A stretch of DNA of 64,000 bases from NCBI GenBank assembly GCA_004794655.1, contig SMMW01000565.1:2188001-2252000 (forward strand), in the 5' to 3' direction. A model generated the notes under the pieces. The model was not told the DNA's origin. It made no database searches and worked only from the letters and a program-made list of their open reading frames with translations. The stretch comes from Marisa cornuarietis (taxonomy: Eukaryota > Mollusca > Gastropoda > Architaenioglossa > Ampullariidae). The position numbers and the translations under genes were made by a program. Positions 46,139 through 55,999 of this stretch are shown here, piece after piece; within the stretch, counting starts at the first letter, position 1; every line of letters starts with the position of its first letter.

Positions 46139-46908
46139 CTTGTTCTACCTGTATAATAACACAGGTGTGTATATACTACTTGCTCTACTAAAGACTCCAG
46201 GGATTATAAGTATAACGGCTCAGAGAGTTCATGTCTTCTCAAAAGTCGCCACAGATCGCATCTCCTCGTCATACTAGACTGCCGTTCACAGTTGTGACTA
46301 TAGGAGGTGGGGGAATTGGGATGGAGAGAGTGTGTGAAGAAATACCTAGACGGCTAATCGAGCCACCGAAAGAATGAGTGCAAACAGTTTTACACAAAAA
46401 GAATCCAAGTCCTTGTTTTCTTTACCGATGGCGTGCATGTGGAGCGCTGAGTTCTAACACACCTGTATCCACTCCCCCGTCCTCGCACGCACGCACACAC
46501 GCACACGCACACGCACACGCGCACACACACACACACTGGCTTTTGTCACATGCCGATCACGACCCCTTCAATCTTGCAGAGTATTTGGTGTAGACCGGCT
46601 TTTAAGACCAGTCTAACGGACCGGTTCGAGTGGTTTTAGAGCAAGAAACCTGGCAGAGTTCAACCAGTGATGTTGTATTATATAAAGTCTTTGGTTTAAC
46701 TAGCTTCTTGCTTAGACTGACATGAAGATATGCCAACAGCGAGGGAAGGAAGAAAAGGGCAGGCAACTCACAACAAGGGGAGAGTAGACAGGCCCTGTCC
46801 TTGTAATTTAGGCCGTCGTAGAAAACTGCAGAGTGGGGCGATGAAGAGAGAGAGAGAGAGAGAAGGAAAGATAGAGATGACAACATGTTCTAGGACTGCG
46901 CAAAGTCA

Positions 46909-46941
46909 TCATCATCATCATCATCGTTGTCGTCGTCGTCG

Positions 46942-46976
<35 letters not shown>

Positions 46977-47020
46977 GTTGTCGTCGTCATCATCATCATT
47001 GTCGTCGTCGTCATCATCAT
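46909..47020 (+). repeat. (CAT/CGT)n trinucleotide array
   Basis: CATCATCATCGTTGTCGTCG-type triplets in blocks over 110 bp. The minus-strand poly-Met and plus-strand poly-His frames are artefacts. Confidence 0.92.
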
Positions 47021-47128
47021 CCCAAACGCTTGTTATGGAAGAGTTCAAATGAGTTTCATGAGTTTACAGCTGTGCTGCATGTCACAATTAACTGTGCAAG
47101 CCATGCAGAATCACTCCGCCCCTCTCCA

Positions 47129-47250
47129 AGTGCATTAGCACCTGTAGATAAGTGCATTAGCACCTGTAGATAAGTGCATTAGCACCTGTAAATAAGTGCA
47201 TTAGCACTGGTCTATGAGTGGATTAGCACCAGTCCCTGAGTGCATTCGCA
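47129..47250 (+). repeat. 22-bp minisatellite
   Basis: The unit AGTGCATTAGCACCTGTAGA plus TA occurs about five and a half times with a 22-bp period. The first three copies are nearly identical and the later ones are diverged. Confidence 0.88.
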
Positions 47251-48129
47251 GACATGCCAATTCCTCTTCGTCTTCATCGCAGGGGCCGCTGCAGGCAACT
47301 GTTGGCTCCCAGGGACTAAAGCAGACTTAACCGAGGCTTGAACTTTGTTTATGCTACCACTTCATTAATAATTTTCTTAATGAGGGAAGCGAGGGCTTGG
47401 TGACAGTGCAGCGCACTACAAAGACCAGGCGTCCTCGACCTTTGCCCCCACCACACACACACACACACACATCTCTCGAGACTGCACCCGACCTTACACC
47501 CTTAAATACCGCTCAGGAGTTGTGTTCATGATGCGATGGTAAATAGTCTGGAGTAAATCAAAGACAAGTATCTTTTCTCGGTAGTTATAAAGTAGCGTCT
47601 AGACTCCGCGAATGCTGCTTTACCTCTGAGACCGTAAATCAGTGGCAACGATACCCTGGGGTTAAGTAGCAAAAATGACAATAATAAAAATAAAGCAATA
47701 TCCGCGGGGGTCTGGACAGTAATTACAGAGACAAGACGTTTTCCCTTGATTTTCTTCTTTTGCCTACGGTAACCTCTTACCCTCGCTTCATGACTATGAC
47801 CCCTGTTCGTTGATGGTACAGCTATACACGAATATAGCTCCGTGTGAGATGTATAGGATGCTGGATGCCTCCTGTTGTCAGAAGCATTTATCTACATTAT
47901 TATGATGCTATTATTATTATTATTATTAGGTGTGCTGGGGCTCATTCGTCGCCCTAGTGTGATGTGTGCTGTTTGTAGGATTTGGAACTACATTTACTAG
48001 GGAATGTATTACGACTTATGTGATGTTTGATATTTGGCCTGCGGACTGTGTTGGTGCCGTGTGTAGATGCTGCCTTATGATCTGGAGATACGTCATTTTG
48101 TTCTGACGTCACATTATTTTCTCGTCACA

Positions 48130-48200
48130 CCATCTGTCATTTGTGAAGCGCCTTGAATTCGGCCAAAAGGGAGGATATATAAGGCGCTATACAAGCTAAC

Positions 48201-48253
<53 letters not shown>

Positions 48254-48260
48254 GTATTAT
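48130..48260 (+). mobile_element. SINE/LINE 3' end with ATT-repeat tail
   Basis: GTGAAGCGCCTTGAATTCGG and ATATAAGGCGCTATACAAGC followed by (TTA/ATT)n is the 3' end shared by many invertebrate and fish SINEs and their partner LINEs. The body upstream to about 47930 may belong to it and is itself bounded by (ATT)n at 47912-47929. No pol III boxes were recognised. Confidence 0.55.
48199..48253 (+). repeat. (ATT)n microsatellite, SINE/LINE tail
   Basis: About 18 ATT units continuous with the 3' end of the mobile element at 48130. They probably arose from its replication tail. Confidence 0.9.
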
Positions 48261-48652
48261 CGCAGTCATCATCCGCACCTTTTCCCATCCTTGTAGCTTT
48301 CGTTGTTGATGGATGACAAAACTGTGACTTTGACGATCGTTATCATAGAGCCCTCAAAACTTCAGATTTTTCCGAATGACAAACAAAATAAACTGTAGCG
48401 AGTGAAAATACTGCTGTCACACTAGCGCGAGGAACCGTCATTAGAGACACAGTCCAGTGCCAATGATGGACAGCGAGGGTGATGATGCTTTTACCGTCGT
48501 CAAGCATGCGATTTCTCCCTCTTTCTCTCTCTCTCCACGCGCTGGTTTTCTTTCACTCTCTCCCCCTCCCCCTTCTTGTCACTGTGCAAATGTTTGAGTC
48601 CGTGTGTCTGTAAATTTGTGTTTGTGTTTGCGCATGTGCGTGCGCCTTTGTA

Positions 48653-48686
<34 letters not shown>

Positions 48687-50570
48687 CTTCGTGTCTGTCC
48701 GACATGTTGGGTCGACAGCACTTAAACAGCAGATGCTGAAGGTTCGCACCCAGCGGCTGGCATTTTTCTCTCTGGTTGAACAGTCTCGTTTCCGATTGAG
48801 GTGAACAACTATCATTTCAGTTTACCTCCCCAAATTACGTTTCAAAACGCAGGTTATGATATTTTAACTTTTTCTAAACTCACACTGAAGCTTTTCAGGA
48901 AAAAAAGTTTAAACGCCGACACTCATCTGAAAACTGTCTTCTCTTCAGACCAAAACCCCGTTTGACCAAACTTGGCTAGCATGGGATGGTGGGAAGGGGA
49001 TGTTGTACAGCGATCATGTGATCTTTTCACTCAAAATAATAATCACCCCCACGAACTTCAACAGGCAAAGGGACCTTGAGAGCAGGGTTATGTATGGAAA
49101 AATAGTATTGCTCTGACTCAACTGTTAAGACAAAGCCCTAGGGAGCATCCTTGAATATTTTTACCTGCTGATCTCTTGGAAGAAAACTCACTCACATACT
49201 GCTGCCAGTCCATGGTTACCACCGGGATAGCTTGACCCCCAGTCCATGGCTACGGTCCACATTATTATTAGCCCTCGACAGCAACAGATGATCACACACT
49301 GAACAAGAATGACCTTTGAACCCCTCCGAAGACCAAGGACCTAGAGGCCATTGATTTTTGTGTCACAACCGTCCTCTGCACTGACCGCATCCCAAGATTT
49401 GACCAGCGTGCAGTCTGCTGTCCATCAGAGTCCAAATATGGTGGACACCAGCACGAGCCCAGGGTAATGAAACACGAAATGGAGGAAGGGTTGGTGAGGT
49501 GGGGTATGGGAAGGGAAGGAAGCGCAGCGATGTACAAGTCGAGTCCACGAAGAATAATTTGATGAACTGCCACTAGCAACGCTACTGATTCAATGAACCG
49601 AAGATTCTCTTCTGTGTGAAGCTGAAATGGAGATTTCTATCTTCAACGATTGATTGTGGATTGTTCTAGTGAGTCCTCCCACCCCTCCCGACATTGGAAG
49701 GAGTGATATAGCAGTACAGCAAAGTGACCAGTCACAAGAGAGGCTGTGTGTGTGTGGGTGGGGGGAGGGTGAGTGGTGCTGGTGGCGATTTTGCTCGGGT
49801 AAAAGAAAAATATTTGATGTTGATAGAGTAGTCCATTGCTTACTGGTGACAGCTCCACTCTGTCTCTCAATTATCCTTCCGCTGCTCCTCGTCACCCTTC
49901 GCCGGAACAAGATACTCCAGCCTGACACCCGCCGGTGGTCCACGCTTTAAAATAATCGTCAAACGCATGGATTGCGTGAAGCAAAAGCTGTGGCCTGCTG
50001 GTGTTTTTTTATTTATTGAAAACAAAACTGACAAAAATGTAAGACATACGTAAGTCATACTTGTTCTACTGATAATCTCAATCACTTTTAGAATTAGTAT
50101 AATTAATTATTAATTCAACATGGCAGCCAAAACAATGAACATTGTGTGGAACTATTCGGTGACTGTAGTAAAACAGTTTTCTGTTTGTTCTCTCTGTTTT
50201 TCTGCTGCTACAAGCCACAGAAAGCATTCTTTTTTTTCTACAGCAGATGCTCTTTTGCGAAACTTGTGGCAGGACCTTAAAAATAGGTACATGAGCGGGA
50301 AAAAAAGTGAGGGGTCTGGAACTGAAACAAAAAATTGGGGAAATCCCAAAACTCCAGGGTTTAAAGGTCTACATGAGAGCAAATATATTTTTGTCTACTG
50401 CATGAGCTCTGTTCAAGATAGTATTTTTCAAAATTAAAGTGAATAACATACCTTCCATACTCCGTTCTCAAAATACTGACCTACATTCATCATACAGGAC
50501 ATCAACCCGTAACAGAGGAAGTAAATTTGGAAAGGGTTACGTTGTCAAGACTACAGCCAATGGGAGAGCT

Positions 50571-51096
50571 GGGTCTGTCTGTTAATAAGCCACGTCTGTC
50601 TGTTAATAAGCGGCCTCTATCTGTTAATAAACCATGTCTATCTGTTAATAAGCTGCGCCTGTCTCTTAATAAACCGCCTCTATGTAAATAAGCCGTGTCT
50701 ATCTGTTAATAAGCCGTGTCTATCTGTTAATAAGCCGCCTCTATCTGTTAATAAGCTGTGTCTATCTGTTAATAAGCCGTGTATATCTGTTAATAAGCCG
50801 CCTCTATCTGTTAATAAGCTGTGTCTATCTGTTAATAAGCCGTGTATATCTGTTAATAAGCCGCCTCTATCTGTTAATAAGCTGTGTCTATCTGTTAATA
50901 AGCCGTGTATATCTGTTAATAAGCCGCCTCTATCTGTTAATAAGCTGTGTCTATCTGTTAATAAGCCGTGTATATCTGTTAATAAGCCGCCTCTATCTGT
51001 TAATAAGCCGTGTATATCTGTTAATAAGCTGTGTTTATCTGTTAATAAGCCGTGTCTATCTGTTAATAAGCCGTGTATATCTGTTAATAAGCTGTC
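50571..51096 (+). repeat. 21-bp minisatellite with 63-bp higher-order period
   Basis: About 25 copies of a 21-bp unit around CTGTTAATAAGCCGTGTCTA. From about 50750 to 51000 three unit variants (ending TGTGTCTAT, CGTGTATAT and CGCCTCTAT) alternate in fixed order as a 63-bp block repeated at least four times. Because 21 is a multiple of three, one frame can stay open as a heptapeptide repeat (LSVNKPC-like), but it has no start codon or context and a shortened unit near 50683 shifts it. Confidence 0.92.
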
Positions 51097-51269
51097 ACGT
51101 CTGTGAAGGTTCGTGACAACACGGGTTTTGACATTTTCTGTGCATGGGGATGTTTGTAGGTGTGTCTCTCTTCGTCAAGTCCTGTCTCTTCTGAATTGTC
51201 AGAAAGATTATCGGTCTAAGAAAGTTGTGGTTAGAAAATTAACATGGGCAAGATGTCTTAGCATAAGGA

Positions 51270-51343
<74 letters not shown>
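51270..51343 (+). repeat. (CA)n microsatellite
   Basis: About 37 CA units, followed by GGACGGAC. Confidence 0.95.
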
Positions 51344-51346
<3 letters not shown>

Positions 51347-52198
51347 CGGACACAAGCACACGAGACTAAGAGAAAGAGAGTAGTTACTGGCACTGACTGA
51401 AGCCGTTAGCCACTAGCACAGGGTTTGAGAGAAGTACATATTGCCAGCTCCTCATATGACGAAAGACCACATCGCTCAGCACAATGTATCACACAAAGAT
51501 CAAACAGACACCTAAACCCAAGAACACACTGATAACACCTCCGGAATAATTCTCACCTTGTGCTACCCGAATCACCTGCCAGCATAAAAACATCATCCTG
51601 CTAATACCCGCGGGCGGGCAACTGATAAAAGGAACACATGATAATGCTTTATAGCAACTGCATTTTTCAAACTACAGGTCTTCTGCTATCACCTGGCGCC
51701 CAACAAGCTAAAGCCGGTCGCACACAGTACGACCAGGCCAATGGAAACAGGTGGTCACAAAACAAAGCGGTTGTGTGGAAGCGAACTTCGCCCACCTTCA
51801 GTCAAACGATTGCTGTCCACATCCATCTTTACGGCGTGGAGGAAGTGATGGACGAGGTGGTGGTGGTGGTGGTAGTGGGGAGGGGGAATTCGCCTGCGAC
51901 GAGGACGCCGTCAGAAGCCATACAATGTCTACTGCAAGTCGTTACCGTGTAGGTTGCAGCCATTCCGAGTAAGTCTTCTCCAGTTGGTGTAATGGACGGT
52001 AGTCAGTCGCACTGTGTGTGGCGGCTAAACGTTGGGTCCTGTTGACAGTCTTCTGGTGTGATGTTAGTATGTGGGTTCGCGGTCCTGCTCGTCTCCTTGA
52101 CCTACCACCTTACAAGAAAGGGGCTGAATGTGGCAGTCGACGGCACACACCTGGCCTCTCGCGGTCTGATCAGTGTCCACAAGTGTCTCGCGTGTTCC

Positions 52199-52362
52199 TT
52201 CTTAGTCCATGCAGGCTACAGACTGAGGACTTCTTAGTCCATGCAGGCTACAGACTGAGGACTTCTTAGTCCATGCAGGCTACAGACTGAGGACTTCTTA
52301 GTCCATGCAGGCTACAGACTGAGGACTTCTTAGTCCATGCAGGCTACAGACTGAGGACTTCA
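52199..52362 (+). repeat. 32-bp perfect tandem repeat, five copies
   Basis: The unit CTTAGTCCATGCAGGCTACA followed by GACTGAGGACTT repeats five times with almost no variation. This low divergence suggests recent expansion. The array is followed directly by the solo MITE terminus at 52367. Confidence 0.9.
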
Positions 52363-52366
52363 CAGT

Positions 52367-52387
52367 CTGGGGCCAGCTGCACGGCAC
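52367..52387. mobile_element. Solo MITE terminus like that at 1603
   Basis: CTGGGGCCAGCTGCACGGCA differs at only a few positions from the 1603 element's left end. No matching inverted end is seen within a few hundred bases. It starts immediately after the last 32-bp minisatellite unit, so it may be a truncated MITE that seeded or bordered the array. Confidence 0.4.
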
Positions 52388-52468
52388 GTGGCAAAGTGCA
52401 ATCTCCGCTCATGCTGTGCACGCACTGCACCTGCTAAACGATAGTAATGGCTGTCTCCCTTATTGTAA

Positions 52469-52498
52469 ATGTGTGTGTGTGTGTGTGTGTGTGTGTGT
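52469..52498 (+). repeat. (GT)n microsatellite
   Basis: Fifteen GT units. Confidence 0.93.
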
Positions 52499-52667
52499 CT
52501 TTGTATGTAGTTGTATTTTTGCGAGTCTATGTATCACATGTGTGTCTGTATTTGTGTTTAAGTATGTGTGCGGGTCTTTATGTGTTCACGAAGAAAGAGA
52601 CTCGGTGAACGGGGAAGAGAGAGAGTATAACTGAAGAAAAAGCATAAAATTACAGAGAAAGAGAGTT

Positions 52668-52892
52668 AAAGGTTGTCCCCTAACCTTTTTTTAAGGTCTT
52701 TGGAGAGTGAGAGTTTGGGGATCTCACATCCCTTCGCTCTCTGCTTTACCTGCCCCACCCTCTATGGAATCAGGTACCAATATCCAACATCTGGATCGAC
52801 TGGGGGTAGTTTGCTGCGAGATCGCGGGTATCGATCCGGCGAGCCTCTAGGTTCAGACGCCAGTGATCTAACCATTCTGCTATCTGCTTTCG
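52668..52892 (-). mobile_element. tRNA-derived SINE, same family as 5.8 kb, reverse orientation
   Basis: Read on the minus strand it has A box TAGCAGAATGG (52882-52872), then ACTGGCGTCTGAAC, and B box GGATCGATACC (52837-52827). It then shares the body GCAAACTACCCCCAGTCGA and GGTACCTGATTCC, and the tail motif CCTTAAAAAAAGGTTAGGGG. Collinear similarity to the 5.8-kb element runs over essentially the whole length with many substitutions. No clear target duplication was found. Confidence 0.82.
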
Positions 52893-52964
52893 AAGGCGCG
52901 CGCACCAGAGAGAGAATAGAGAGTCAATCAAGCAGATAGGCAGAGAAAGAATAAGATAAACATG

Positions 52965-52965
52965 T

Positions 52966-53008
<43 letters not shown>
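52965..53008 (+). repeat. (CA)n microsatellite
   Basis: About 22 CA units, just beyond the tRNA-like end of the 52.7-kb SINE. Confidence 0.94.
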
Positions 53009-53011
<3 letters not shown>

Positions 53012-53764
53012 GGAGAAGAAAACGAGTTAGCATTTTACTCGGTACCCGCCTTCATAACGGGTGCGCGTTACCGCAGAAGCAATCAATCAAAAATCGTCGA
53101 CGGGTTTGCCAGGAAGCCGGGTAGTCTTCAGGTTTCGCCAAGTAGCTGGAAGTCCTCCAAAGCACCAGGGAACGAGGGTCTTGCGAGTAATTCAGCCCCA
53201 GCCGCCTTCAGACCTTATCTTGGAGTGGAGCGCTACTCAAGTGTGTTCTCCACGTCAGAGTGATGGAGCCGCTGGCGCATATGAAAAGGGTTCGGCTGTA
53301 AGTCTTCCTGCAGCGACAGCACCCTTCCACCTTCAGCTTCTCTGTGGTCGATTGACTCTAGCACTTCAAGATAATCCAGATTGAGTTTCGTGCTGCGAAG
53401 AGCGCATTCGACAAATCTATCTTGATATCAGGCTGTGACATATAGATTTCAGTAATTCTGTACTCTTCAATCGATCTGCTCCTCGCTCTGGAAGCAGACG
53501 ACAGGCACTGGTACCTGGCTGGCACGACCTGACAGCTTTACGAAAGGCAAGTTAACCCCTTGTCTGCCCTTAGAGACCCTTTTGGGAATCAGATTCCTTT
53601 CCGCGAGGCTCCCACCGACTGAACAACACGTTCACGTCGTTCAGACTGAGCTACCCACACAATCTGCTACCCGCGCATGCGTAATCTAGTATTCCGGTCA
53701 CAATAATGCGGTTTGACAATGATGTCTCGAAGTGACAGGACAGTTAAGCCCTGGTGAATGTGAA

Positions 53765-54355
53765 TTTGACTTCACCCAATGAAGGTCTAGTCGGGTCACT
53801 AGAACCTCACCTCATCCCTTAAAGTCTCTCGAACAGGTCGTCCCACTGGTCACTTCGATGTCACCTAATTAAGTGGCACTATAATCGGACTTCACCAATT
53901 GAAATTGCTTGAATTTGACCCCAGGTAATCAATAAAGTCAGTAGGGTCTGACCTCATCCAATGAAGTGGGCGGTCCGGTGGCGTAACGGTTACCGCCTGT
54001 CACCAATACACTGAATGTTGAGTGTCATAGGTTCAATTCTCGTCTCGGGCACGCTGTTCTTTCTCTGCATGTGGCATCTGTTTACATGCGTGCTGCGAAG
54101 TTGTGAAGTAGCCGTAGTTGCTGACTCGGCGTAAAACACCAGTCTCCTCCCTCATCCACTGAAGTCATTTGAATCTGGCGCCCTTAGCATCCTCTAGAAT
54201 ACAGTTCACATACTGACTTTATAAGAATCTGACTTCGCCCAGAGAATTACTAAAATCTGACGACATGCAATAAGGTATCTCAATAAGGTCCCTAGAATCT
54301 GATTTCAATCAGTGAAGTTACAAGAGGCTGACATCAAGCCATGAAGGAGTTAAAG
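53765..54355 (+). repeat. Diverged ~28-40-bp tandem repeat interrupted by a SINE
   Basis: The phrase TGACTTCACCCAATGAAGT with a following TAGAATC recurs in about ten degraded units on both sides of the SINE at 53968-54150. Period and sequence vary widely, so the array is old. The 4-kb region shows no coding potential. Confidence 0.6.
53968..54150 (+). mobile_element. tRNA-derived SINE of a second family
   Basis: A box TGGCGTAACGG (53979-53989) and B box GGTTCAATTCT (54030-54040) are followed by CGTCTCGGGCACGCTGTTCT and, near the end, CGGCGTAAAACACC. It is bracketed by CTCATCCAATGAAGT (53953-53967) and CTCATCCACTGAAGT (54151-54165), 14 of 15 identical. That fits a target duplication, although the host sequence is itself a repeat with this motif. 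Confidence 0.75.
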
Positions 54356-54390
54356 AAGGATAACTAAGTGCACGTACTGTGTTGTATATT

Positions 54391-54699
54391 CAGGGCCGCC
54401 GAGAGCCAGCACGGGCCCCAGGACAGACGACTTTCCGGGCCCCTTGTAATTGTAATAGTAAATGATTTCCCCAATATATAATAATATGTTTAAAATTCGA
54501 TTGTCAATATATACGTTTCATTCAGTAACGAAATATAGACTGCAAACATTAGGACAAGTGTACCAGGATCTAAATCACTACTTGAACATAGAGTTGTTTA
54601 CACGTGAGTGGTTAGTAAATGAGGACCAAGGCCGGGCCCCCTTCATAGTCGCGGGCCCGGGTACACCAGACCCCCCGTCCCCCCCTCTCGTCAGGCCTG
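54391..54699. mobile_element. hAT-type MITE, 309 bp, with perfect 8-bp target duplication
   Basis: The element starts CAGGGCCGCCGAGAG and its right end reads CAGGCCTGACGAGAG on the minus strand. Both ends continue into GGGCCC-rich blocks. It is flanked by identical TGTATATT copies at 54383-54390 and 54700-54707. The AT-rich core lacks any transposase-like frame. The perfect duplication suggests this insertion is younger than the 8.7-kb copy. It lies in the inferred intron of the LHFPL-type gene. Confidence 0.88.
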
Positions 54700-55305
54700 T
54701 GTATATTGGGAAATAATATTTGTTGTATATTGAGAAATAATGTCTGCTGTACATAGGAAAGTATTGCCTGTTGGTGCACCATCACCTCCTCCACTTCTTC
54801 GCCAACAACTCAACAATAACACAAGTTAAAGTCCTTTTTATCTCAAATACGCTTCTTTCCTTTCAAGACATTCTTTCAAGCCATCCTCCTTTGTTTTCCT
54901 TTGTGTATTTCGGACGGATTCAACATTTGGTGTTTTACACTGAGTGTTTGTAGACACAATCCTGTGGAACATTTTATTTCGGTGATCAGATTACTTCACA
55001 CTCTCAATCCACTTAATGCTAAAACTCAAATGCAGCTGCTATAGAAGACAATACTGGAAGAAAATCCTCTTTTCTCAGACTTTGGTTTTTCCCAGCCCTG
55101 TAATAGGACGCAAACTTGAAAAGAATAAAAAAAAACTCTTTCTGCACATCGCACAAAATGCTGTTAATCACATAAAGAGAGAGAATTTTTGTAAGAGGTA
55201 AACTTGTTGGCACCATCAAAGTTCCAGGGCTACAAAATACTCATTTCCAACGTTTATTCATTTAACATCCAGAACAGCAATTCGTGCTCATATTTGATTG
55301 TACTA

Positions 55306-55406
55306 ATTCTCACTCGGTGCCGATTCTTGAATGGCGCTGATTCTTTCTTAAACTAATTCTTGCTTGGTGTTAATTCTCGCTTGGTATCGATTCTTGCTTG
55401 TAGCGA
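55306..55406 (+). repeat. 17-bp degenerate tandem repeat
   Basis: Six units resembling ATTCTTGCTTGGTGTCG in direct succession at a 17-bp period, with several substitutions per unit. Confidence 0.65.
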
Positions 55407-55999
55407 ACCCTAATTTCTGTCACCTGCTACACGCGATTTACTTCCATAACCTCCATAACCATAAATTCTTTCCCGCCTTCTTGGTTCCATATGAGGATTC
55501 GAACGCAGCATCAAAACTCTAGTAAACATCACACTCTTATACAATAAACATAGATTTATACACGCACGCACGCACGCACACACACACACCAGACTTCTGC
55601 AATAGGACAGCTGTGTTGCGACGACTGCCTGATGCCAAAATGGGTGCAGATGTTTTTTCGGATCTCAAGGGATGCTGCAGACTTTGTTTGGTCACGTGAC
55701 AATTGCTAGGTCGTGCCGAACACAATCAGTGAAAGCCGCAGAGACAACCCATCTATCGATCAAAGACGTACCTCCCCCCTTCTCTTTCCCCTTTCCCTTA
55801 ACCTTCCTCTTTTCTTACATGCCAGTTCTAGCCAGCCAGCCAGCCAGCCATGGGCTTTCCCCTGTTCCCTCCATATGCTGGCATCTTTTAGCGATTCGGC
55901 TGATGAATGGTCAAAGATTAAAAAGCCTCAACACTTTTATTTTTGTTTTTCAAACAAAGTTGTTTTCAAATTTAGTTCTAAATTTAAATGATTGCTGCA

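Noticed and set aside
46626..46640. GTTTTAGAGC-like word resembling a CRISPR repeat
   Set aside because: Single occurrence in animal DNA with no array or cas gene.
46730..47173. Poly-His 147-codon frame
   Set aside because: Generated by the CAT/CGT triplet array.
50120..50434. Plus-strand frame of 105 codons with a fair start context
   Set aside because: No family similarity or conserved motif, and flanked by noncoding sequence. Transcript data would be needed to revive it.
52199..52362. CRISPR-like regular repeat
   Set aside because: Units are contiguous with no unique spacers, so it is a eukaryotic minisatellite.
53968..54045. Possible tRNA gene
   Set aside because: Box spacing fits, but no cloverleaf acceptor stem forms and there is a SINE tail and flanking duplication.
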